Below, one piece after another: positions 43,447-54,929 of a stretch of DNA of 58,066 nucleotides; the first letter of the stretch is position 1, and each line of letters begins with the position of its first letter. The position numbers and the translations under genes were made by a program. The notes beneath the pieces were generated by a model, which searched no databases, was not told the origin of the DNA, and worked only from the letters and a program-made list of their open reading frames with translations. The DNA is from Acrasis kona (Eukaryota > Heterolobosea > Eutetramitea > Acrasida > Acrasidae): positions 1-58,066 of the forward strand of contig JAOPGA020000003.1 of assembly GCA_026419775.2 (NCBI GenBank), read 5' to 3'.

Positions 43447-46266
43447 ATGAAAACAGAACCACTTGGCCAAGATGCAAGTGATGCACTGCAAGATGAATTT
43501 GCCTTTGCATCCCCTGGCCGCACCACACGTGCAATGTCCAGTAGAATCAAGAACATCATTACCGGTCAGCCTGTAGAGGACAGAAAAGTCGTTAACACAG
43601 CGGATGATTACTTATCTGAAGGTGGATATGACTCTGTGATAACAGATGATGATAACGACAGAGATTATTATGACAAATCAAGTGGTCGAACTCGAAGGGA
43701 TTCTGTGACCAAAGTATATCAACCGCCATATCCAGCCGTACCCAAGAAGGATTATGTTGATTATGAGTCATCCACACCCAACGTTTATCAATACTTTGGT
43801 AAGTTGTTCACACACAGCACGTGTTGACCAATATTGTTAGACACCACAGATGAGAATAATCGCGTGAGACTAAACAACGAGTCGAGATTAGATTACACGG
43901 TACATCAAGAATTGATTAATGGAGCTCAACAAGACGAGAACATAACACGCAACTCCAAAGCCGTTCAAGACCAAAAATTAGAGGACGAATCTCACATGGT
44001 GTCAGCACCAATAGATCAACCCATCAACCAGCCCATCTTCACGGGTCCACAAGAACAATTACCTCAAGATGAATCAACACAAGAACAACCAGCACAAGAA
44101 CAATCCACACAAATCATTCGACAAGAAACACCTGCCGACGGTCAAACCACCAAAGATTCAAATCACGAAGAGATGGCCATCAACACCACGGATCCGCTAG
44201 AACAAGATGCACCACAGGACACTTCACCAGCTGTCCAAGACAAGATGGATGTGGATGACTTGGACGAAGAGTTGCTGGCTGGCGTCAAGAAGGCTACGAA
44301 CGTAGAGACGCCCGTGAAGCGGAAAAGAGGCAGGCCAAAGAGAGGCGAAACCACGCCCATCAAATCTTCGCCCACCGCCGCTGCCACCCCGCCCACCACT
44401 CCATCGCCGGTCACATTTCATCCATCCCCACCGACTAGAACATCTCCAATCTTTTCTGGACAGCGACCATCGTCTGATTTTGTACGGGTCAAATCTCTGG
44501 TGGACGAAGAAACATTGATACAAGAGGCCATCCGATCGGAATCGAACAGAGAGGAGGGAAGCATCGAACTGAGGTGCCTGGCAGATTACAGGAGCATCAT
44601 GGATCGCAAACAACGCAACAAGCAACAATCAGCGCCCACCAGCAAGAGAAGCACCAGAAAGAGAAAATCAGAGATCAAACAACAACAATTGCAGGACGAC
44701 GCCGCGCAACAAGAATTCGAGGACGAGATGGTACAAAAATCTCTAGGCGACGCCCAGGGCAATTACAAATTACGCAAGTACAGGGAGGGAACGTACATTA
44801 ATTGCGACCTTCGATACTTTAATCTGAGCAGCCTCGGCAAATTCGACATGGTGCTGATCGATCCGCCGTGGAGAATCGGAGGAGGTCAAAAGCACGGAGA
44901 ACAAGCCACCATGTTCAGCAACAATAATTTCAAGCTCAACTACAACACGATGAGCAATCAAGAGATTTTGGATTTGGACGTGGAGAGCTTGTCGGATCAA
45001 GGCTTCATCTTTTTGTGGGTGTTGAACAGCACGTTACAGTTCGGATTGGATCTGCTCAACAAGTGGGGCTACACGTACGTGGATAAGATCGTGTGGGTCA
45101 AGAAGAGCAGGCATCACGACACCATGGTGAACGTCACGCACGGTTACTACTTGTTGCACTCCACCGAACTGTGCTTGATCGGCGTCAAATCGTTCAGCAT
45201 GAACAAGAAGAGAGGAATCAGCAGCAGCAGCAGCAGCAACCAAGAGGATTCCCTGCACACGCAGCGCCTGCAATACCTATCCAAGGTCAGCAACGACGTG
45301 ATATTCGGCAAGGTCAGCAGGCAGAGCCAAAAGCCAGAGGAAATGTATCAGGTCATGGAGGCCATGATGCCGGGCGCACGCAAGGTGGAACTGTTCGCGA
45401 GGAATCACAACATGAGACACGGGTGGCTGTCGCTGGGCAATCGACTGGGTCCGACCTTTGATTCCTTCGATCGAGATTGGCAGTGGAACTATCACTGCGA
45501 CCAGTGCGACGCCGATCTGTCGCCGATACCCCATCTCAAGATGAACACGCAGAGGGCCTACGTGAGGAAGGACACCAAGGCACCCGTGGTGGGCAGCAAG
45601 CGATACAAGAGCAAGAAGCAACACGGCCATGATTTGTGCGCATCGTGCGTGGAGGACAAGGACAAGAAGGATTACTTTTTGATCGAAAACTTGTGCGAAG
45701 AGTTCATCTATCACGACTGGTACAATTGCGACCACTGCAGCCAGCGACCGATCTGTGGCGTTCGTTTCAGCTGCACAAAGTGCGAGGATTATGATTTGTG
45801 CGAGTCGTGCTTCGATCAGGTCATATTGGAGGGAGCACAGCACAAGCACGATGCCAGCGTGTTCGACGCCATCGAACTGCCCGATCCAGGCATGGGATTC
45901 CCGGTGCATCATCGCATCAGGTGCGACAGCTGTTACATGTGCCCCATCATCGGAGAGAGGTTTCATTGCCTGGAGTGCAAGGAGCTCAACTATTGCAGGA
46001 ATTGCTTCTTCAAGAAGAAGGAGATGAAGGATCACTTGCCGAGCCATGCCATGACCTTGATACCCGAACCAGGTGCCAACGGTCAGAACAGTCAGCTGCG
46101 ATGCGTTCATTGCAAGAAGCAAAAGAGCAGCGCTGCCTGTTACAAGTGCAAGACGTGTGCCAACTTTGTGTTGTGCGAGGAGTGCTTCCAGGACCATGAT
46201 GATTTGATGCCGTTCGAGAGAAATCCAACACACAAGCAATTCCATCGATTCTTCAAGCTAAGGTGA
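43447..46266 (+). CDS. MT-A70 adenine-N6 methyltransferase with AT-hook and four ZZ-like zinc fingers
   Basis: Exons 43447-43798 and 43841-46266 encode 925 residues; the intron is 42 nt. The N-terminal ~420 residues are disordered and Gln/Pro-rich, and carry a canonical AT-hook (KRKRGRPKRG, about residue 280) and a basic KRSTRKRKSE patch. The MT-A70 domain has FDMVLIDPPWRIGGGQKHG (DPPW about 458), GFIFLWVLNS, LHSTELCLIGVK and ARKVELFARNHNMRHGWLSLG. The last 260 residues form four Cys/His modules of ZZ type (CDQCDADL...CASC, CDHCSQRP...CESC, CDSCYMCP...CRNC, CVHCKKQK...CEEC). The catalytic motif is that of METTL3/METTL4/AMT1-type enzymes. The AT-hook suggests DNA as substrate, but mRNA cannot be excluded. 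Confidence 0.9.
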
Positions 46267-46276
46267 TTTATATACA

Positions 46277-46974
46277 TCAATACACTACATATATAATAAA
46301 TGATATTACTGCTACAAACAGGGCGAATTGAATTGATTTTTGTACGGTGGTGTTGGCAGCAGCAGCAGCAGCGGTTGTTTGCGGCGTCGCTGTCGTGCTT
46401 GTAGGGATTGGTTGCGATTGTGCCCATGCTTCTTGGCTCTTTTGCATCTTTTCCGATAGGGATTCCTTGAATAGGGATTGAAACGTCTTGTCTTTCCGAT
46501 TAAATTCTATGCTCTCTCTTGCAAAATTCTTTTTTTGTTGTGGCGTGGATGTGGTGCTTCCGTACGTGCTTTGATTGTCCAGCATGAATGACACGAGGCC
46601 CGTTAATATGGTTTGAACGCTCCACAATGGATTCCAGCTCTCTATCAAGATTTAACGTGGTGATTTTAATCTAAACTACCTGGATGGAAATCGCTCATGC
46701 TTAGGCACAGGCGAGTATTCGTTTGGAAGCGTCCATTAGGAGTTATCATCATGATGCCAGGCGGTTTGAATGGATAATCTGGGGAGAATAGTAGCTTTCC
46801 ATGATAGAATCCGTTATGATAGGGTTCGCTCTCGGGCAGACCATAAATTACATATCGCCACTCCAGTATGTTATCCTCTAATGGGGCACATTCGATATTT
46901 GCAACTGGATTACGTTTTATCTGCATATATTCTTTACGAAGTCTGTCTAGACACTGCTTGCTGATTGTTGGCAT
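46277..46974 (-). CDS. UBE2J2: Tail-anchored ubiquitin-conjugating enzyme E2 J2 (UBC6)
   Basis: Exon 1 (46974-46680) and exon 2 (46641-46277) join across a 38-nt intron; 219 residues. The UBC fold is highly conserved: LRKEYMQIKRNPV, NILEWRYVIYGLPESEPYHN, YPFKPPGIMMITPNGRF, then the catalytic TRLCLSMSDFHPESWNP with C90. The C-terminal hydrophobic segment (FALFVAVISFIIYVVY) anchors it in the ER membrane, where the family works in ER-associated degradation. Its stop lies 10 bp from that of the MT-A70 gene. The likely AATAAA of that gene (46295-46300) lies inside this coding region on the other strand. Confidence 0.97.
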
Positions 46975-47015
46975 CTTGTTCTATTTTGTAATGATTATTG
47001 AAAATAAATTTATTT

Positions 47016-48223
47016 TTAAAACAACTGAATGCCACCCACTTGTGGCCCTCCTTTCTTTTTCTTCTTCTTTCCTTCTTGTTTTGGAGCAACTTTAACATTT
47101 GTGTCTTGTTGGCTTGTTGTTACATCACTTTTTACTTCTTCTTTAATCAAGTCCGCAGCGGCTGATTGGTTTGGTTCATTTTGTTGATTTGTGGGGGCAG
47201 CAGTGGTGCTTGTTTCCTGTACCTGTACATTTGTGATGGCATCGGCTTGATCAGGTTTCACAGCAGTAGCGCTTGCTTCCTTTACATTTGTGATGGGTTT
47301 GACTTGATTAGTATCGACATCCTTTCCCTTGCCCTCGTGATGTGATCTTACTTTATTAATGTTATATTCCTTCATTTCATGATACTTGTCAATCACTCCG
47401 ACACAACATACACTCTTCACAATATACAGAATTACCGCTACGTTTGGCTTTTTGAGATCTGCAAAGTGGTAGTACTTGATGCTCTTCGATATAATGTCAA
47501 GTGCTTTTTGCTTGCTTAACGCATCGCTGAATAATTGTTTGTGGAATACTTGATAACTTTGTGGAGAGGCTCCGCTGAACTTGTCAAAATAAGCACCCAC
47601 AACTTCTAACGAAATGTTAATGCTATAGTAAATCATTGTTCGCTAACCCTTTGTTTTGGCTAAAACATTCTCTTCCGTGCAGTAGCATGTTGTAAGTATG
47701 GGGAACATTTTGTATAGAAACCTAACGGTTGAGTATTAATTCACGTGTTGTTGTACCTTGTCTTTACGTTGGATTCATCAGCTAACATGTTTTCAATCAA
47801 TTTTTTGGCAACATCATTGGGTGATATCCTAGGGTGGGTAATCCTTATAAAAATAATGCCCCGCACGCATGTATCTAGAATCTGAACATTGTCGCCATCT
47901 CCCATCGCTGCTAACTCTTCTTTGAGTTTTGCACTTTGATCAACAGGTGCATCCGCGCTTGTTGTGGGGGTTTCTTCATTTTTAGTTTCCTCTGACAAAC
48001 TTTGCACAGGCTTCTCCTCTTCTGGTAGATTTTCGATCATGTCCTCCACAACTTCATCGATCATGGCCACGGCCTCGTGTTTGGCCTCCCTTTCTCTGTC
48101 CGTCCTCACAGTAAAAAGAAGTCCCTTGATGCTGTTGAATTCATGAAGTTGTCTTTGCTTCTTAAACCTTTTATTCTGTTTATCACCACCATCACGCTTA
48201 CGCTTCTGTGTGTGTTCTGACAT
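47016..48223 (-). CDS. TAN1: THUMP-domain tRNA acetylation adaptor TAN1/THUMPD1
   Basis: Exons 48223-47757, 47721-47648 and 47605-47016 encode 376 residues; the introns are 35 and 42 nt. The second intron starts GTTAGC, an unusual 5' site. The N-terminus is basic (SEHTQKRKRDGGDKQNKRFK). The THUMP domain spans all exons: FNSIKGLLFTVRTDREREAK, LDTCVRGIIFIRITHPRISP, then TRFLYKMFPILTTCYCTEEN and PNVAVILYIVKSVCCVGVID plus KYHEMKEYNI. The C-terminus adds a low-complexity Thr/Gln tail and KKKKKKGG. The family helps Kre33/NAT10 acetylate cytidine 12 of tRNA-Leu and tRNA-Ser. The start codon is 15 bp from that of the divergent MYND gene. Confidence 0.9.
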
Positions 48224-48238
48224 TCTTACAAATTGTTC
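48224..48238. promoter_or_regulatory. 15-bp gap between divergent start codons (TAN1 / MYND gene)
   Basis: The sequence between the two ATGs is tcttacaaattgttc. Both starts are supported by good coding sequence directly downstream, although the MYND gene could start at the next in-frame ATG (48266). Confidence 0.6.
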
Positions 48239-51030
48239 ATGAGCCAACCAACACAGTGTCAAATAATGAACAACGAAGTTAAACAAAAACTTTTACGAAG
48301 GGCAGAATCTTTGAGTTTTATTTTTACAAAGAATGAATGCGATGCAATACGCGAGTTGTACGTCACCATGATCAGTTGTGTTCTAACCAATGCAGTTTCG
48401 CAGCACACTCAAGACTAGACATATGGCGATTGTACAATAACAAGATTATAGAGTATTTCGATGCACAAACAATAGAATCTCGTGTGGATGCGTTCACTGT
48501 CGGCGGCACGCAGGACAAAATCGAGCGCGTTGCCGAAGATTTGATAGGCAAACATTTTCAAGTGTATTGTTGCTTTCTGCAGGCTATAGACGTCATTAGT
48601 AATCTACACGTGGTGCAGCATGTAAAGCCGGAGCAATTGCTCATCGACCCTGCGTTCGTCGAGGCCGAATATGAATTGTGCTGCACGACGGAGAACTTTA
48701 CCAATGTACTTTATCAATTCTTGATCGCGGAGCCAGATCATTCCATACTAAAGAGCATACAGCAGACGAAGAAGACGGTGGTACAAATGCTGGACGTGGC
48801 GACTTCAAAGTTCTACGAACATTACGACGAAACGTACAGCAACGTTCAAGAAATCATACGGGACGTTCACATGGTGCCGGTGTCCATGCTTACCCCCAAC
48901 ACCTTGACCCAAACCATACTGGACCACAAAGGCCACGATGCGGACAAGATCAGGGCCGCGCTCAGGCTAAGCGCAGATCCCAGCCACTCCACGCTGCTGG
49001 TGGCCAACAATGCCATCGTCACCGTTCTGATCAGCCTGATCGACCAGCACTACTCCACCACGGTCACATTGTTCTCCAACGTGCTGGCCCATCAAAACAT
49101 ACGGCAACAATTATCAACACAGTCGCACTACCTTCACGCCATCAACAACAAGGTGATCGAATACTACAAGGGAGAAGAAGACGATCACTTGATTGCGAGG
49201 TTCTTCAGCAACCTGCTGCTGGCCACCGACCAATTCGATCAAGAATTATACCAGGCATCATTCTGCCACCCTCTAGACATTTCCGAGCTCATACACAAGG
49301 CGAGGCCGTACTACCTTCGACTGTGCGCCTGCTTGTGCAGCAAGCCCAGCTTATCGCACCTGCTCGTGGACATTCCCAACGAACTAAGCACGCTGATCCA
49401 CCACTCGCAGCCCTACATTTACACCATGGCGCGAATATCGCTGTACCTGATGAAGAATGCAGAAAGATCTCAACAAGCGGTGGAAGGAATTCCTCTGCCC
49501 CTGCCGGCCAACATTTACAAACAATTAAAGGCCAACAAATTACAGGTGGCGCTCAAGCACACGTTCATGAGCACGTGCGATGGTCAGGGAGTGATGAGAG
49601 CGTTCGGCGTCAGGCTCATCACACAGGAGTACACGAACAAGTACCCGCACGCCAGCAAGTACAAGTACGCCGTGTACAGGGCATACATTGCCGTTCACTC
49701 CGGCACGTTGCGCTTCGGAAGAGGCCAATACTTTGCCCACAACGAGACCGCCCAGCTGTTACAAATGTTGGACACGTTGTTCATGAAGATGAATCCATAC
49801 AGCAAGCAAGAATACGCCAGCGTCATCACCATACCCGATACGTTTTATTTGAATTGGATGCACAAGATCAAGAGCAACGGCATCCCTCACATGATGGAGG
49901 AGATTCAGCGATTGTTTGAAATGTTGGATTTGTTGCCGCCGCTGCTGGAGTACGTGGAAGTACAAAAATCATACGACCATCACATTGCGTCGTGCAGCAA
50001 TGGTGCCTACGATCACATTCGTTGGCCGGAGGTGCTGTTGGAGCAGCCGTTTCACCTGTGGGCCATCAACCCTGGCGACTTGATCGAACTGAAGATGACC
50101 CACCCGCCGCGCACCAACCAATACATGAACACTCAAGTGTGGGAGCAGCACATTGTGCCGCCGCCGCCCGACCAGGGCACCACCGAGTTTGTGAATCTGG
50201 TGGCGGAGCGGTTCGATCACTGCTATCCTCTCCGCATCAGCTTTCAGCGCATGTGGAAGCACCAGTGCATGTATTACCTGCACATGAACCAACAAGACAT
50301 GGCCAATGCATGTCATCATACCAGCGTGATGCTGGGCGATGCCAAGTACAAGGTCAAGAACATGCCGGCCATGATGGCCATCATCGAGAGGAGCGTGTAT
50401 CGATGCGTGCCTCGGTTGTTCCCGTGCGATTTGAGCCTGTACTTGTTCGATCGATACGGACTCAACGCAACGCTGAACGTGTTGATCGAGGGTGCTGCCG
50501 ACGTGATCCCTTATCGAATGATACCACCGCTGGGCACCTTCGAGGCCTTTAGTCAAATGTTGACCCGATTGATCGAACTGCAGCGCAACGACGAGAGCTA
50601 CAAGAAGGTCAGCTTCGACCAACGATTCATGACTGCCATGCTGCAGCAGTTGATCGTGCAGGTGGGCGATCGATTAAACTATGTGGAGGCGCTCAAGATT
50701 ATATTGAACGATGCCTTCCAGTCGCTGTTCGAGATGTTGAGCGTGGTGTGGAGCAAGCTGAACGACAGTAATTCTGGATTCAAGAATGATGAAGAGATTC
50801 GATTGAGCCGATACGTGATCTGGCCCATGTTCAACAAGCAAATGGAGAAGAGCAACAACAAGTGGGACTGGAAGGGCCCGGTCAATGTGTTCGTCAAGAA
50901 GGACATGTGTAGTCACTGCGACAAGCTGGGCGACATGATGAGGTGTAGCGCTTGTCAGAATGTATTGTATTGCAGCAAGGAGTGCCAGGTGGATGATTGG
51001 AAGTTTCACAAGGGCGCTTGTAAAAAATAA
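48239..51030 (+). CDS. Large protein with C-terminal MYND zinc finger
   Basis: Exon 1 (48239-48357) and exon 2 (48396-51030) join across a 38-nt intron with a CTAACC branch site; 917 residues. The first ~870 residues are mostly helical and Leu/His-rich, suggestive of an alpha-solenoid, with no domain I recognise. The last 40 residues are a MYND finger: CSHCDKLGDMMRCSACQNVLYCSKECQ, then DWKFHKGACKK, cut here for length; all Cys/His ligands are present. MYND fingers bind Pro-rich partner peptides, often in chromatin regulators or chaperone adaptors. The stop codon overlaps an AATAAA, and the NAE1 stop is 8 bp away on the other strand. Confidence 0.85.
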
Positions 51031-51038
51031 AATGTTTA

Positions 51039-52755
51039 TTAAGCTTCAAAAGTACAAGAGTGACTGGTGATGCCGCTGTAGATCCACGTGTTGTTGAGAG
51101 GGATTCTTTGCTTGGTGCACAACTTGATGAGCTCCTGGCCACCGACTCCGCCGATCAAACTGCTAATGTTGTGTAATTCGCACGCACCGTACCTCACCAT
51201 CTCCTTGACGTGCGAATCGAAAATGTCGCCGACGCTTCCGTCCTCCACCTCATATTCGTTCAACAAATCCTTGACGAGCTTGTGCAACTCTGCTGCATCG
51301 GCCTCCAGATTGCTATTGTCGTCTCCTGGGAAGCGATTGTTCTTTTCGTAAAAGCGATCCGCGGCACGGAACATGACGTAATGTGGCATGGCTGATTCTG
51401 GATTCATCAGGTGATTTCTAATTTCGCTCTTGTTCGGAGACGACAATTCGTCCTGGTACGACCTGAAATGTAGCGCCCTCAAGTAGCACGCGTTCTTACA
51501 AAAGTCCTTGAGATCAGAGTCCGAGATTGATTCCGATTGCTTTCCGTGCGTCTTGAGCAGCTGACCGAGATGCGTCCGCACGCTGTTCACGTCGTTTCTT
51601 GCCTTCCTGCGATATAACGTTTGTAGTTTAATGTATCGATCGGTGTCGGCGTGCATGTCCGGAACTCTTCCTTGTACGGGCAGCGTGCCTTGTCCTTCGT
51701 TGGCCACGAATTGTTTGAGCGCTGCTGCCATGAACCAAAAGTCGTTGCTGTTGGCGTTCAAGTTTTTGCACAATTCGTCTTCGAATACGTCCTGAACGGA
51801 TTGAGGAATTTCGGACGGTTGGATCGCTTGGAAGTACTTGTTGTAGGCCTCCTGGAAGTTTTCCTCCTCGTAGAAGCTCAGCGCGAGATCCTTGATGCTC
51901 TCCTTGAATGCTTCCTTTTCGTCCCTGGACGCCGGCACGTTCTTTCCATTCTTTTCGCGCCACTGCTTGAGAGCTTTGATCAGAATGGCTGGATAGGGCG
52001 TGTGGCTGTGCTCCTTCATTTCCATCTTTGAAAAGTCCTGTTCGTCCGAGAACGCTTGAAGGTTGGGCCATGGGTTGGACAGGCGTAGATCATCAATGTC
52101 TTGGTCAAGCTTGGCTTCCACGACTACGAATGCATTGAATGATTACGAGCGAACGTCGCAACTTACTATCGTGTGACTTGCTTACCAGGCGAATGTATCC
52201 AATCATTCCGTACGATCTAACGATGATCAGCACCTTGTCCTTGTCCCAACAAAATTGGGCCAGCTTCTTCAAGCTTTGTGGCTTCATGTTGCTGGCAATG
52301 ATGAAATTGAAGCGTTCCAAGAATGTGGGGGAAGATTCCAGAACTTCATCAGGATCGCTCGCAAGAAAACTACCTTGTACCTCAGGATTTAACTCGGCAA
52401 TGATCTGACTGACGACTTCGGCTCTGATTTTTTCCAATCCCATGCTTGTCAATGTAAAAGTTGACTCCCAGATCCTGTGGCGTCACGTTCTTTCCGTCCA
52501 CAATTGAAAATTGACCGAACCCAGGAAGCACAATATTTTTAAGTACTTCGGAACCAACTGCTGTCGCATTTAAAAGGCAAACATGGGCTTCACTTATTCT
52601 CTCTTGGCCGTGTATTCCCCATAAACTAAGTTGTTAGCAGCCAAGAAGCCAAAAAGTTACCGAAGTTGGCGATCGTTTCTTTCTTTCCACTTACTATCAG
52701 CCTCAGGGAAGTCGTTTACTGGCGATATCGGGGATAAGATGTATGCGTCCGTCAT
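51039..52755 (-). CDS. NAE1: NEDD8-activating enzyme E1 regulatory subunit (APP-BP1), one homopolymer frame break
   Basis: Exons 52755-52661, 52625-52167 and 52123-51039, with introns of 35 and 43 nt; about 545 residues. Landmarks are KWKERNDRQLR then LWGIHGQERISEAHVCLLNA (joined by splicing), GSEVLKNIVLPGFGQFSIVDG, VIIVRSYGMIGYIRLV-type ThiF-fold strands and MKEHSHTPYPAILIKALKQW. The C-terminus has GGVGGQELIKLCTKQRIPLNN, cut for length. With UBA3 it forms the E1 that activates NEDD8 for cullin modification. Near 52430 the frame shifts in an A6 run (IGK to IRAEVVSQ); five As would restore the conserved reading, so a sequencing indel is likely. Confidence 0.95.
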
Positions 52756-53034
52756 TTTGTTCTTAATAATGTTCCAAAACTTCGTTGTAAAAGCAATAAA
52801 AGTTGATAAAAGAAGCTTCCTCAATCTAGACAATATCGACAAGTTATAGTCTGCTAATAGGACCTACAAAACAATAATACTGATGGAAAACGGAGTTGGG
52901 AAAAGTTTGAACATCAACATTTATTATAATTAATCCACAACGGTACAACCGACATTATTTCCATCCAGAAGGCCGCAAAGGTTTTCTAGTGTATTTTTTC
53001 ATTTTATATCACCTGGACGTCCGGGGAGATATTT
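52756..53034. other. NAE1 promoter region and spacer before LINE debris
   Basis: No coding frame beyond the NAE1 5' end. An open but ATG-less extension of the NAE1 frame to 52842 exists. Confidence 0.4.
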
Positions 53035-53697
53035 CACTTATAGCAAATTGCTGCGACAACTTAAAAGAACATGGGTTTGGTCCTCATGTTGCAAACAACA
53101 CCTTGGGCGTTTGATGTTGGTGATCTGATTGTTATCGTCCCAATACTGCATTTTAGAAAGAGTACAGAGTTGATTGGAACGTAGATGAAGAAGGAAGATC
53201 TGTTTGGGTTGCAACAAAAGGTTTTAATGCTTGTTTTGATATTGTCATGGAGAATGCTATTTGTAGTTGGAGAAATTGGAGATGGTATGCAAGAGATAGT
53301 CGGAAACTGCACTACGAACAAAGGAGTGTGGAACTTTGCCTTTGCAAACAATGTCAAAGAGAAGTGATGATAGAGGACTAATGTCGTTGATGTAGTGATT
53401 ATTTAGTTAGCCGTGTAAATTTATCCGCTGCTTTGTTTCGCTGTTGGCATGCGCCTGAACATAAATAATTGTAGCTTGCGAGGGCGATTTTTTTCTGAAA
53501 TAGTGGCAGAGAGAAGCTGATTGTCGCACACTCGGATTATTTCTTCTATAGAGGTCAGCTTTGAGAAGCTGTGGACTACTTTGATCCCAGAGAGACAATC
53601 AATCATAACAGTGACATTTTGACCATCTCTGGAGCGCCGTAAAGCTTGAAGGAATTTATACAGTTCTGCTCTATAGTTGTTGGCAATGCCAGGTATT
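53035..53697 (-). mobile_element. LINE fragment: RNase H domain to zinc-knuckle region (fragment A)
   Basis: On the minus strand the sequence from 53697 (aatacctggcattgcc) to about 53035 parallels the plus-strand element at 57420-58066. It has an RNase H stretch (YVQAHANSE region, DHQLLS-like segment) and then the PNRSSFF/CNMRTKP region that in the other frame encodes the LRLRSNQLCTLSKM zinc tail. Several frame changes and a gap mark it as decayed. It diverges from the other copies near 53030. Confidence 0.75.
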
Positions 53698-53703
53698 CTT
53701 CTG

Positions 53704-54470
53704 TTTTTTTTATAAATCGCATTCTGCGATAAGCTTTATTAGAAATTATTTACATGTGTATAAATGACTCTATACAGCTGAAGGTCCGCCTAGCTTGGCG
53801 GATTTGATGGCATGGGTTGCGCAGCGCGCGTGCCAGATGGAATAGGATTTTTTTATCAAGATGGTTGATATCTTTCTCAACACTTGGAGTGGCTTTTTGA
53901 CTGGTATCTTATTTGAAAAGCGCTTAACTACTTCCATACTAGTGTAACCAAGTAAACTAGCGTAAATAGTAGCTTTGCGCTTGTCAGTTATAGGATGTTC
54001 ATCAAAGTCAAAACCACTTTGGTATAGTGTGAACGGAAGGCCCCAGAATTTGAAAGAGCCCTTTATAAGTGATCTAGGCAGCATGTTGCTTTGAATCAGG
54101 TCATTGATTGATCGTATTGCATCATAAGTGTATGGCAAATTTTTGCGACAATTTAAAAGAACATGGGTTTGGTCCTCATGTTGCAAACAACACCTCGGGC
54201 ATTTGGTGTTTCTAATTTGATTCTTGTCGTCCCAATACTGCATTTTAGAGAGTGTGCAGAGTTGATTGGAACGGAGACGGAGGAGGAAGATCTGTTTAGG
54301 TTGTGACATAAGGTTGGTGTCGACGCTGGTACAAATATAATATTCTCCATGTACTGTATCATCAAGTATGTACTTGATTTTTGTGCTCATAAAGTGGGCA
54401 ATATATTGTACAAAATATTCCACGAGGTAAGGGATCATGGTATGTATAATTTTAGAAATGCAGAACTCTG
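53704..54470 (-). mobile_element. LINE 3' end with zinc-knuckle tail and short poly(A) (fragment B)
   Basis: The minus-strand frame reads SVDTNLMSQPKQIFLLRLRS, then NQLCTLSKMQYWDDKNQI and CPRCCLQHEDQTHVLLNCRK, the C-terminal zinc ribbon typical of LINE ORF2 proteins. It is followed by about 130 residues to the stop at 53770 and a 3' UTR ending in A8 (T8 at 53704-53711). The A8 directly abuts fragment A, so B either inserted next to A or was joined to it by recombination. The 5' part (reverse transcriptase, RNase H) is missing. Confidence 0.75.
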
Positions 54471-54929
54471 ACATTCCAAAAAGCGCGGTTAATAATGAGT
54501 ATAGAGAGTAATGCACTATCCAGATCAGTGTTAATAGCAGCATGTTTTCAAACAATGTGCACATTAATAATAAAAACAATTGTTAGACATGCTTTAAATT
54601 TGTTTTTCTACTCTGATATATTTGATAGCAATCCTGCCTTTGGTAAGTTGTTTTCTTCCTCCTCGGGTTGTTCTCTTTCCCCTCCCTTTGCCATAGTTTG
54701 TCTTTGACATAGTGCACATTCCGTGTTTTGACAATGTATAAAATGGAGCCCTGAGCTTCAAACAATACTACAAAATATGACAAAGAAATCTACAGACCAG
54801 GTTCAAACCATGACTCCCAAAAATTAGTCAAAGCTTACATTCACTACAATTGAAATTACGAGCTGTTCTTCCAAGATCCTCAAGTTAAGAAAATTATGAA
54901 AGTTAGAGGAAGAGTCAAGAAGGCATTCA

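Noticed and set aside
43423-43447. Upstream start for the MT-A70 gene
   Set aside because: The earlier codon is not ATG; ATG at 43447 is the first in frame.
45277-46245. 322-codon minus-strand frame opposite the MT-A70 gene
   Set aside because: It is antisense to well-ordered ZZ fingers and methyltransferase motifs, with no recognisable domain.
48678-49919. 413-codon plus-strand frame inside the MYND gene
   Set aside because: It is Arg/His/Gln-rich with no domain, an overlapping-frame shadow of the GC-richer coding region.
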